Positions 45,560-56,500 of a stretch of 64,000 bases of DNA are shown one piece after another (the stretch's first letter is position 1; each line of letters starts with the position of its first letter). The notes below the pieces were generated by a model, which worked only from the letters and a program-made list of their open reading frames with translations, was not told where the DNA came from and ran no database searches. Origin of the DNA: Ornithodoros turicata (lineage: Eukaryota; Arthropoda; Arachnida; Ixodida; Argasidae); the NCBI RefSeq assembly GCF_037126465.1, contig NC_088204.1, positions 68,013,807-68,077,806 on the forward strand. The letters run 5' to 3'. The translations under genes and the position numbers were made by a program.

Positions 45560-46640
45560 TGGTTCGCACAGCAGCGTGCAGGGTTAACTGTGTGTGGCCA
45601 ACTTCGGATTGTTGTTGTCCCCGGAAGTGCATGTTCACAATTTATTTATTCCACTGGCAGATCCTATACACACACATCGCTGCTTCAAGACGTCATACGC
45701 GGTAAATATCCTTGTCGCTGGAAACCAAACAGTTGGCAGAGCAATACTATCTCAGAGATAAGATATGATACATGACGTCTACGCTGCGATACCGACAGCG
45801 ATCACACAACCAGAAGGGCAGTACGTATGCAACACAATCTACAGGGTCTGATTCGCTTCCTTCGCTGGCCATCGTTGCTCGCCCCATCCACCCGTTCCGC
45901 CGTTCTGTTGTCGCACGTGACTTCGCAGGATGCTCGCAAATGCAGCTGCTCCGCTGCAGTTCAGCGATAGAAGTTCACCTATGCTAACACTCTCCTTGAC
46001 CAATGGATGGCTGAGCCCTGAAGCTCGCAGTCACAGGATAGCAGGATCCCATTGCCGTCGCGCCGAGTCCGTTCTCTAGAATAATCCTTATTATATCTAT
46101 GACGCCAACCGTGCACCTGACGATGCGCACATTGCTGCTGGCCACGAGACCCGCCAGATAGCTAGCCTTGCTGCTCGCGTTCTCAATAGATAGTGCGCGG
46201 GTCGCCTCAGGTTAGTGAGCCTACATAGGCGACTCCGTTTTAAAGTGGTGTCAGCCTTTGACACAACGCCTGCCGCCGCTCGCCAGATGTCAGTGTTGCA
46301 AGCTGGCACTGATCTTGGTCCCCGTTCCCTGGCCGACGTGGTATAGCGAGCATACACTCTTATGGTGTCTTCAACTGGTCGTCCCGATCTCTGAGCTGGC
46401 GCGGGTGAGACCGCATCCCACTCCGGCTCCGAGACAGAGGTATTGTGCAGATGCCGAACGTGGCAGGTTCGAGCAGAGGAGTGGAGAGGGAATGTTAGCT
46501 AACGTGACTTCCGGTGTTTCCCTCGTAGTCAAAGCAACGAGGACACAAAATGCAGAACATGGCAGGCATGACGGAACAGAAACACTACTCAACGGAAGCT
46601 GGTGCAGTCACGCGACCGGAACCTAACCAGATTTCGCAAC
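45560..46640. other. no recognisable gene
   Basis: No domain, splice pattern or inverted element was recognised. Confidence 0.4.
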
Positions 46641-46644
46641 CGTT

Positions 46645-46800
46645 CCGATGGCGTTGGTGAGAGCACTCTAGAGCGCTCCGAGTTGGAGGAAAGAGCTCCG
46701 AAGGAACCAGTCGAATGCAGTGAGTGTGCTCTGTTTGGACCAGTCGAAGATAAAACTTTGCTCAAGAGCGCTCTAGAGCAATCGGAATCAACCAGTCCAA
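46645..46800. repeat. inverted pair around AGAGCRCTCTAGAGC
   Basis: GAGAGCACTCTAGAGCGCTC near 46661 and CAAGAGCGCTCTAGAGCAAT near 46763 are inverted with respect to each other; weak pairing continues outwards. Possibly a small foldback element. Confidence 0.45.
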
Positions 46801-46810
46801 GATACCATTA

Positions 46811-47800
46811 GAAATAAACTTCACCGCGTGTCACCCTCCTAGCCACGCATCATCTCGAATGGTATTGTATGGGTTTGTTGAAACAGAGAGGCGTACGCCT
46901 TTTTTGTGACGCTTATATTGAATTCCAATGGGAGATTCGGAGCGCTTCCAGAGCAGGTTTTGCCGCTTCGCCAGGAGCAAGTCTGTTCTATTGGCAGATT
47001 GGGAACAGTGCCGGAATCTTCCGATGGGAGCAAAGCAGCAACCCAGACTGCTCCACCAAAATAGACGACCTGCACCACTACGTCATTGATTACGTAACGC
47101 CGCCGCGCAAAGCATGCTGGTGGGCACCTATCAACCTTCTCAGCCTTTTCGGCCTATCAGTTGACGCGTTTTTCACGCTTCTTGCCCACCACAGCAAAAT
47201 ATAACCTCAAACCGATCTTCTCGTTACGGCACATGTTTGTAAACAGAGGGTCGTCTATGGGCAGATTCAGCCGGAACTCTCCGTGACTATCACTTGTCGC
47301 TCGCGCTTCCCATTTCCTGTCTCTTCTTTGCTAACATCGCCGCTTCGCAATGCCTCCCCGCCGTGACTGGTATTTCGCGTCGTACGTTGACGATTTTGCT
47401 TCTTAAAGAAAGCGAGCGTCAGACAAGTGCAACGTTGGGAGATCAGGATGATCTTCATGTTCCAAAACATGGGTTGTAGTGGAACATCAGTACCTTCTTC
47501 TTCTTCCTCCGTCTCTGGCCGTCATCCACCAGGAGATCGGTCAGGGCTAAACTCCAAGTTTGGCGCAAGTGTTCCATTCGCATATTCGGATCACTTGCTG
47601 TAGGCCAGATCAAGCCGCTCCATTGCGGAGTCTGCCACTTTCTACAACTCTACCATTGGAATTCAACATTATGCTGTTGATATTGCCACAAAAAAGGCAT
47701 ACATGCCTCCAGTTTTCAACAAATCAGAGCAGATAACGATATCATTCGAGATTATGGTTGGCTACGAGCGTGCTATAAGGCGAAGTTCATTTCTACAACA
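46811..47800. mobile_element. CACTCTTAAAAATGAACTTC-family MITE split by a ~735-bp insertion
   Basis: The left half (46811-46925: ATAAACTTCACCGCG, GAGGCGTACGCCTTTTTTGT) and the right half (47658-47800: TTTTCAACAAATCAGAGCAG, GCGAAGTTCATTTCT) together make one element like that at 34921. The split lies at the palindrome centre, where TTGAATTCCAATGG on the left faces CCATTGGAATTCAA on the right. The insert has no recognisable coding sequence. Confidence 0.65.
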
Positions 47801-49280
47801 CCCTTCGCGATTCTGTTAAACTAGGGGACCAAATGGCGGCCGCCTGAAGGACCTCGACTGTGGATGTCACCACCCTAAAGACGGAGTCGCATATGTCGAC
47901 CCCAACTCAGGCTCAGGGCTGCCACGTCTTGAGTTCGTGCTTGGGGCAGCAATCTTTGAAATTAGATTGCTGAAAGATGCTCACAACTACAACAACAATT
48001 GATGACAATAATGGATGATGACGATGAGATGCTCAATGTACGTAAAAGCTATTTCGTATCTAAAGCGTCTAAATTACAGGCTTCCAGAAAAGCACACTGT
48101 TCCTACAGCTCTACCATTCATTTTACAGGCCCCTTGAAGCGAGAACACCTCGTTGATTTGACCAGCGAGTATGTTCTGCATAAGCATCATAGCAGCAGAT
48201 GCAACCTAAGTGAAAAAGCTAACAATATTCTTACCTCCAGCCTTTTGTATGACACTCGACCAAGCTTCTTTCCGATAGCATGTGTCGTCTGCGTGGACTC
48301 TCAGGCAGAGGAAACATAGACAACCTTTTCGACAATCACTCCCGTAAATCATTTCGCAGGAATAATAAGCTATAAATGTCCAGTGAGACCGTCTCACGGA
48401 TTCTGTGAGCAGGACCGCTGATATTGAATGGCTGCGTTCCAAGAGCAAATGTTTGCATGAAATCTGCCGCTGCTATGGGAGAGGGCTCCATTAGCCCTAG
48501 TTGGATTTTTATCCTGAAAGGCCCAATCCGCTACGACGGTCTGTCTCTGCACAAGGGAGACGGTGAAGTTTGGTGGTGGGGCCGATAACGACTTCCTGTT
48601 GTCAGTCATGTGGCCGGCTTCACGACTGTAGCCAGGATGAGATGAGAAGATATGATAGGAGATGGCGGTCGAAAGTACCTATTAGTGAAAGGGCCAGTTT
48701 GGAGACACCTCGTGCCAAAGTGTCTGTCTACCCACAGGGTCTCAGAATAAGGTTATTCCTAGACCAACATACGTCCATGGAAGAAACCACGTACAACTCA
48801 ACTTTGAAATGTTACCGCTTCGTTTGCGAGAGCGACCAGCGACGTCGCTCCTCGGGTAATAGGGGAGAGAGAGAAACTAGAGAGCTGCGCGAAGACAGCT
48901 GACCTACATGCATAGTGTATCGGCCTAGCAGTAAGATCGGTAAATATACAGGAGGACAATGCTCGACCTTGTACGCTAGGAGTAGTGCTCCACTACTACT
49001 ATAGTAGTACTAGTAGTAGTCCAGCTATAGTCGCGTGCAACCTAAGAACAGCATCTCCGGCGCTGAAATAGAGCTTTATAATATATTACTAATTACATTT
49101 AATGTGAAAGTAACCTTCGTCGAAAGTAAATAGATATGACCCAAAGAAGTTCAACATACAGCGTTCCAAACACTGTGTTGGCTTCTAGGCACACGACTGT
49201 CGCGTCGTCAGACACTAAACGGATAGCGGTATCTTCAAAGCTGTCAGTGACATTGCCACGGTTCGGGTAACGGGGAAATT
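47801..49280. other. no recognisable gene; short LINE-tail-like tract near 47975-48035
   Basis: An ACAACAACAATTG tract and ATGATGACGATGAGATG near 47980-48030 look like a minus-strand LINE tail. An AGTAGTACTAGTAGTAG tract lies near 49000. Nothing else was recognised. Confidence 0.4.
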
Positions 49281-49404
49281 TTCAATTTAATTCACCATAA
49301 CGGTTTCAGGTTCAATGCGATTTCGTGGAGTTCACAGCATGATTGGAAAATCTCTTCTCTTCTATTTTTTTTCTTTAAAAACTGAGTGCTTGACAGTGGT
49401 AGCG

Positions 49405-50175
49405 TCAGCAAATGTACTCCTGGCAACAATCAGGAAAGGTTCCTCCATTTGGTGGGTTGCAAACGTGCGGTGGGTCGTCGCAGGTCTCACGAAACACAAC
49501 GCGTAATGTGGCGTTGCACTTGGCTATCGCACATTCGTTGATGGTTAGAGGCATATATTGGCCGTCCTTGATTGTATATCCGTGGAACTTACACGAACCT
49601 GAAACGAAACGTGTTTTGCCATAGAATATTTACTATGGCTTACACTCATTTACTAGTGCACAGCGGTGTCATTGCACACTTGGCTACGGTTAGTACGGCG
49701 AAGAGCATGTGGTAACTCCGCCAATAATCCTGGTGGTTGCCGTGGTACAGGGAGCATCCCATTGAACACTACTGAGGGATGCTCGCATGTGTTCTGTGGT
49801 AAACAGTTCTCTTGGAATACCCAAGTCCCTGAGCAAGAGCGTTAGCACACCCCTGCCTCTCCCGTGCCATTATCGCCTCTCTCCTCCCTCTTTCACCCTC
49901 CCCACTTCTCCTTCCCCTGGGTGCTCCAAGCCGCCACTCCAGAACAGACTGACCATACCTTCCCCCATATCAGTTATTGACATATCTAACTCTGTGCGAC
50001 CTTCTCCTTTTACGTTGCTATTTACACGGGCATCATTACAATGATATACCCTGCTCTGTGCACGTAACTTACCGTGTACGATGGGTACGACGTGATGGGT
50101 AGATTTGGTCTCGACAGTGTAGGAACTCGTGGCAAAAAGAACGGCCACGGTCAAGAAAGCTAAGCATAGAACCAT
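49405..50175 (-). CDS. secreted SVWC-domain protein, gene D (two exons)
   Basis: Exon 1 is 50175-50073 (103 nt, phase 1): signal peptide MVLCLAFLTVAVLFATSSYT, ending HHVVPIVH plus a split Gly. The donor is GTAAGT. Exon 2 is 49598-49405 (194 nt) after a TTTCAG acceptor. The joined frame is 297 nt, 98 residues. Cysteine spacing is identical to genes A-C, with ETCDDPPHVCNPPNGG and DCCQEYIC at the end. The exon lengths equal those of gene C. No AATAAA was seen; ATTAAA on the minus strand at 49291-49286 is a possible signal. A LINE fragment begins about 40 bp upstream of the ATG, so the promoter may have been displaced. Confidence 0.87.
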
Positions 50176-50212
50176 CCTGTTCCCTGCTGGTATGCATTGA
50201 AAATGCGAAGCA

Positions 50213-50955
50213 GTGTGTATTGGTTTGGGGGATATCTTACAAGGAGCTGCTAGACCTGGGCCACTGCGTAGTATTACAGTGGGTACCTGGTCATGTCGGC
50301 GTACCCGGCAATGAAGAGGCCGACCGGGCGGCCCTGCGGGGTCATCATATAGCTTCAGCCCACTCTATCATCTTGCCCAAAGGTGATCGTCAGGCCCTCG
50401 TCCGTGCTCTCTCTGCAGACAAGACAAGATCACAGTGGCTGCATGACATTACACCCTACTCTCTGCTCCACGCAGTGGATCCTTCTCTTTCACTGTCGCT
50501 TCCTCATCGCCTTCCGCGACACTACGCATCCCTGCTTCACCGCATGCGGCTGAATGTTGCATTTACACCAGTTATGAGGCAGCGTCTTGGCCGTGCGCCC
50601 TCGGACCTTTGTGCAGCATGCAGTGTGCGTGCAGACCTGCACCACCTACTTATGGACTGCCCGGACTACCAGCGGGAGCGTGCGATATTGCAGCACGAAC
50701 TGCATGCGATCGATCATCGCCCCTTTACCATAGGCAAGGTGCTGGGCCCATGGTCCAGTCCAGCTCATACACGCCAAGGTATGCGTCACCTCTGGGACTT
50801 CTTGTCATCAACAGGCCTCTCCACCCTGCTTTGATTACCGGACCCCTTATCATAATCATCATCATCTCTCATCACGTACAAGTGGCACTGGGGCAGCGCC
50901 CAGCCTGCTGGCCGGCATCAGCCCCATCTCATCATCGTGTGTGTGTGTGTTTGGG
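50213..50955 (+). pseudogene. 5'-truncated LINE fragment, RNase H C-terminus and tail
   Basis: The frame at 50220-50834 encodes the end of RNase H (VVLQWVPGHVGVPGNEEADR, containing the last catalytic Asp), a middle segment (LLHAVDPSLSLSLPHRLPRH) and the terminal CAACSVRADLHHLLMDC zinc-type motif. It is intact to its natural stop. A TCATCATCATC tail and a GT run follow. It is a different subfamily from the 41-45 kb LINE. 5' truncation is the normal outcome of target-primed reverse transcription. Confidence 0.85.
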
Positions 50956-50959
50956 GGAT

Positions 50960-52465
50960 ATTGCACAGCTTTATCGGGTCATGTCCTCAATTTGAAACCG
51001 CCGCATTTCAATGCTGCGCCTGCTTGCACCTTGTTTCTAGAAAGAAAAAAAAAACAAGAATGATTTCAGGTACAATTAAGCCAGAATTTGTTATAGCTTT
51101 ATGCTCATAAAAAATGAAGTCATTAGAATTTGCACTTGGCGTAAAACTCTGCCACCAGTCCGTGGAGCATGGTGGAGCGTCGCTGGCATTTTCGCTCGAG
51201 TCACATTCATATTAGTGGTGTCGTTGACTCCACTCTCAGCACAATGTTAGAACCTTACAACCTAAAGTCAATCAGGGCTTCTTTGTCTTTTTCTTTCAGT
51301 CAAGTGAATCTTCCTTTTGTACTGAAGACTGATATTTGTTTTCTTGCAATGCTGCCTATAGTTCGCCTAACTACTTTTATCGACTTCAAATCATTTCAAG
51401 TTGCTATATGGTTGTTCCTGTGGTTGCTTCTATAGGGTTGCCTGAAAACCCGGCCGTTATTTAACCGACACGGCCGGCTAGGCACACATATGTGTGTGGA
51501 TGCCATAGAACGTCTTCCCGTACATTCCTCTTACCTTGAATCCTCAGGCGTCTGTACGGGACGCAGCTTGAACCGACTTTACGTGGTCGTTATGAAAGAG
51601 AAGCGTGTTGATGTCCACTTGACTCGCGCTCAGTACTATACTCACATAAATCACTGAACGTATCCTGTCTGTCGTACGTAAAAAATGCGACTGGCTTCGT
51701 AAAGAGACAGAAATAGTCGGGCACCCATAGCGAAAAGGTGAAGTTGATACAGACATCGACACCTGGAGACGTAAAAGAGCGTGCACAAAATCGTTATTGA
51801 AAGCAGAAGACTATAACGACAGCACATTTAAAAAAATACTATTAATGTACAAAATATGAAACCACCATCCACAGGCTTTAGCGGGGTCCGCTCCTGATGA
51901 CAGGCTGCATCTGGGGGTGTAGGATGCGGAAGGCCCGGAATACCTGGCGTCTACACTACAGTCGCAGAGTTTCTCGACTGCAGTTATGTGCGTATCCTTC
52001 AACCTCCTCTATCCTCCATCCGTCCGTCCTTCCTTTGTGTTTTGTTTTGCTTTGCGTTCTTTTTTTATTTTTTTGGCTATAGTCGTGACGACGCCCACTT
52101 CTCTGCGGCCAACAACGACGAGCCTATCCTGCCATTACCCCCCCATGATTATCTTGCGGTGGACAGCAGAAGACAGCACGCTTGCCAAACGTTCACCAGA
52201 AAGATTTGCGGAAACTGTTTTTAAATGAAGTTGCATTTCTTCTGCGGTAAGCCTTTTAATGTTTTGTTCTTAAAGTCACTGTGCTCTTTGGTGGTCAGCT
52301 AAGTGGTCAAGGCGCATGGAGCTGTCGCAGCAGCATCTTCGGCTCATCTGTCAAGTCTATACTTGCGCGAATGCTCCGCAGCACGCCGCCTACGTCCTAA
52401 CTCCGGGCGTTCGCGTTTCCAGACGACGCGAACGATATGATGTCAGACGCGCTGTGCAGGAACTC
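50960..52465. other. no recognisable gene
   Basis: Frames at 51169-51435 and 51544-51786 lack recognisable domains or signal peptides of the kind used nearby. Confidence 0.4.
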
Positions 52466-52469
52466 TGGG

Positions 52470-52660
52470 CGTCCAACGGCAGGGTGACTGTGTCAAAGCG
52501 TCTGCTCGGTGGTAGAAGCAAAGGTCGTGCAGAAGATCAGGGAGTGGTGGCTTCAAATCCTACCACCGGCCGTGCTGTATAAGGTCTTCCCTGTGTTTTC
52601 CGGACGAACACAGTTCCCCTGAAGTCGGCCCAGGACCCGCCCTGTCCCCCACTCCTTCCT
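52470..52660 (+). mobile_element. diverged tRNA-derived SINE copy
   Basis: A degenerate B box (GGCTTCAAATCC) at about 52550 is followed by CCGGCCGTGCTGT, TTCCCCTGAAGTCGGCCCAG and GACCCGCCC. The order is the same as in the SINEs at 2640 and 5075. Confidence 0.6.
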
Positions 52661-52840
52661 GCTGCCTCTCTTCATTTGTCCGCGTCTGTGCGAGGTGCGT
52701 TCATGCTCATGGTTGCCTCATGGCGCTGAAACGGAATCACACACTTTAGGGAGTTCTAGCACATCGGAAGGCGCTCTTCGAAAACCATTGCGCACACCAT
52801 CCCCCTGTCCCCCACTCCACCCTTCGAGACAATCTACCGT

Positions 52841-52905
52841 GAAGGGAGTACCTCAGGAAGACAGCCGCCGATGTTTCGAGCTGAGAGACTTTTCTTCTGT
52901 CTGTC
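52841..52905. repeat. single half-arm of the 37626-37751 hairpin
   Basis: GAAGGGAGTACCTCAGGAAG, then CCGCCGATGTTTCGAG, then TTTTCTTCT match one arm of the hairpin in the gene C intron. Confidence 0.55.
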
Positions 52906-53504
52906 CTTCTGTATCAGTCCTTTGAACCCCAGCTCGCCCCCCTCCCCCTGTGACACTCCAGAAGTCCCTGTAAGGAGCGGGGAGATGATATGGGTAAAAA
53001 AAAAGAAGAGAAAAAGGAAGGTCTGGTGGAGGGCGGGTTCGCGGTGTACAATGATCCGTTTTTGTTACTAATTTTTCTACATGAAGAAATGTACGTCCAA
53101 TTCGAACGATTCTTCCGTAGTTTGAAGGCGACATGAAATTAATCTTTGATATGGAAATAGATGTTTGCCGAGAACTTACGGTATCATGCAGCTCCGTGAC
53201 GTCTCCTTTAAGGAAGTCCAAAAAGAGGAGCAAAACGGAATTCTTTCTGGCGTCCGGGAACTCTTTTCTTTTAACTTTTTCATCGTTTCGTTTCCTTCGG
53301 TGTACGGAGCGGGAAGCAGCCAGACGCCCGTTAGTTCAGAAGGGTTCGCAGTGTTTTCCCACCTAAGATAGGCGGCAATACGTCAGCGACACGTGGATTG
53401 CGTAGGATTCTCTCCGTACGTGCAACGAAGAGTATGGCCTCGAGTCAAATAGCAACGCATGTAGCGCGCAAAGTGACCTGTCGTACTGCATCTCACGCGT
53501 AACA

Positions 53505-56500
53505 ATGTGGAAAAAGTTAGTGTGCGCATTGTTATGGACCTTCCTAAGCTGTGGAAACGGAAGCCAGCGTCCTCCTCCTGATTTTGGTAAGTAAGCTGCT
53601 TTTTTTGTTTTTCCGAACAGAATATCTATTTCGCTTGTCTACGAAATGTTCACAATGTGACAAAACCTGACCGAACACACGGCCATATCTATGGGCCCGT
53701 GACATCCTCCGACACTGCTGAAAAGTCTTGGGCTGGTATGCCACACGGCCGCTGTCCTTTAGAAACAAAACGATGTCATTTAACTTCCCCAGTCCAAGTA
53801 TACAAGAAATACAAGGTACGTGCTATAAGTGCATTAACTTGTAGCTAGCCAACTAGGAGAATTAGACTATGTATAGATGCGGCCCGTGAACCGTACATGA
53901 ACGTTGTGAAGAGCAACATGGCGGCAGGACCACTGTCGCAAGTACTCGTCCTGCTCACCCAGCAAAAGAAAAAGTCTGTGCTCTGAGTAGTCTGTTACCA
54001 GTTGAGTCACCATGGAAAGCCTAGGATCCATCAGCCGGTGCCCCCTGTCCTGGGCTACGGGTGTGCAGCGAAATTTCCTATTTCCAATTTGTTTTTCCGA
54101 TAGATATCTGCCATGTCTAGTTTGTGCAGATGCAGAATAAAGGTTTTCTTACGTAAGCGGCTATACTGTAGATGCCAGAATGCCAGAACAAGTCATTTTA
54201 GCTTTCCCTCGTACAGGAAAAGGATACTGAACTGAATTAAAATGTGACTCGAAGTTTGAAGGACAGCGTGTATGGTCGAGAGTTACGATATCAGCCGTAT
54301 CACTCTAGACGTTTACAAAAGATTAAATATTCAAAGAAAATGAGTTATTCGCGCTTTATGCTAGACGTCTGTTCTGCCGGTGTTATTTTTCTGGGGAATC
54401 ACCAATACGTGGTACTAGAAGTTGACCAAATTAAATCTACCGAACTTAATGCAACTACGCTGCTGCACATTTTGTAGTAATAATGTTACAAAATGTTGTT
54501 GAAGTCGAAGCCGAGGATCTTGCAGAAATAGATGTAAATGGATAGAAGTTTATACTCAAGCATGTAGAAAATATCGACTGATCAAACGCAGACATTATTG
54601 CAGTTGCATTTGAAATTTCGAATTCGCGCAATGTGCACTATGTAGCTGTCTGAATTAGTTTTTAAACGCAACTAATCAGAAGAAGATAGAGCTGTACCAT
54701 GAAAGTTTCATTTCGGGGCCAAATAAATGAGAGAGCGCAAGTGAGATTACGGTACCAAAGAACTACGCTCTGCATGTGCCTACAATAATAAATGGTATCA
54801 TTTTGTTACACGCACGCTTTAGAGTAAAATCCTTTTAAAATCCTTTTAAACATTATTAAGGCTCATGGCAAAGCGGTGATCTTGAAGATGGAAACGGGAA
54901 ACTTATCAGCCGTCCAAGCACGGAAGATCTCACCAGATATGGCAGCTGGAACCGTCAGGTATGTAAGGACGTAATATTGGCTGAAATATTTCACATTGTG
55001 CGCTCTCCAAGTAGCAAGTAGCGATCGTTCAGCGGAGATCCGCATGAGATCCCTCCACAACAAACGGGATCTTTGTGGGCGAAAGACATTGCCACAGAGG
55101 TCCAACGGACATCCAAGCGGCCACGTTTTGTCCGTCCCACGTATACGTGTGTACTGACACGGACGTACGTTGCCAGTACATATACTATGTATGATATTGT
55201 ACGTTGTATATGTGATATGTATGTTGTACAGGTGATGATGTTGACACTATTAACTGATTTATAGTCAGTTAACCACCACCACAACACCACAATTCGGTCA
55301 AGCAGATTATTAAGAAGCGAGCGCACGTCTTTTATCGCAAACGAAAATAGGACGGAAAAAATATAATGGAACAAACAGGAGAAACAGGAAATGAAATGTG
55401 TGGTGGCCGAGTTAAAAAACAATGGCATAAAGAGAAATGCTGACTTCCAATCAATATGGACGAGGGGTTAACAAAGATAGAGGGGGAGAGTGAGTGAGAG
55501 AGAGAAGCATAAGAGCTCGCGGAACCATTAAGTCCAAAGAAGCTCTGTTTTTCCCAAGAGAAAACAGATACTATTAGCTTGTCTTGTGAGATTCTGCAAG
55601 TTCCGGTTAAAACTTCAAAATAGCATTTAAAAATCAAAAATGTTCATATATCAAAAATGAACTATTTGAATGTTCCAATCTCTTTAAATACGTACCGTAT
55701 GCTAGTGCTACGAGTGCTACGAGTGGCTTTTCCCATTTTTGCCTGTTAGTCGCCAAAGTTGTTTAATTCGATTAGGGATATAAACAATACTGAAGTGAGG
55801 AATTGCTTGGAGCATTAACTCACCGTCAACGTAGCGTCCGCGTTTCTTACTTCATTTTAAGGAGAAATATCTCAAATAATTTTGTATTTGTATTCAATTT
55901 TAATGCGTTAAAGGTGTACGTCCACTCTCTCTTAGAATCAGAAGCGGTAACCCTATCACTCGTGGCAATGCTTGCTGCAAAGTATTCTATGCTTTGAAGT
56001 TCGGTTTTTAGAGTGCGTCTCGCGGTATTGCTGCTCCCCTTCTTTAAAGAGGCACTAAGTGCAAAAATTTATTTTCACCGTATGAAAGATTACGTCATCA
56101 TGAGAATAATGCAAAAGGAACGAAACGTTCACCCGGTGCTGTTTGTAATTAAAAAGGCCAATAAAGGTGCCAATTTGTAGGATTCTCTTTTCTTCCTCCG
56201 AATCAACGCAGAACGTTAAGTGTACGTGACCCCCAGCGCATCCGATTGTCAGAGGAAATATATTGCGGCAACTGACCCTTCCCGCATTTCTGTGTCCAAT
56301 CAACGCGATGCGAGAGGCGCTCCGACTAGACTTCTACCCGAGAAACGTCATGATGACGTTGGTAGACAGACTGAAACCGAGAGAAATCGAAAGGGGAGGG
56401 CTGGGTTCCACGAATGGGTACTTGTTCGCTGCCTCGTATTGAAAGAAAAGTAGGACCGAAGGTCGCGTCCCTTTCATGTACCATCCTAATAACCTCAAGA

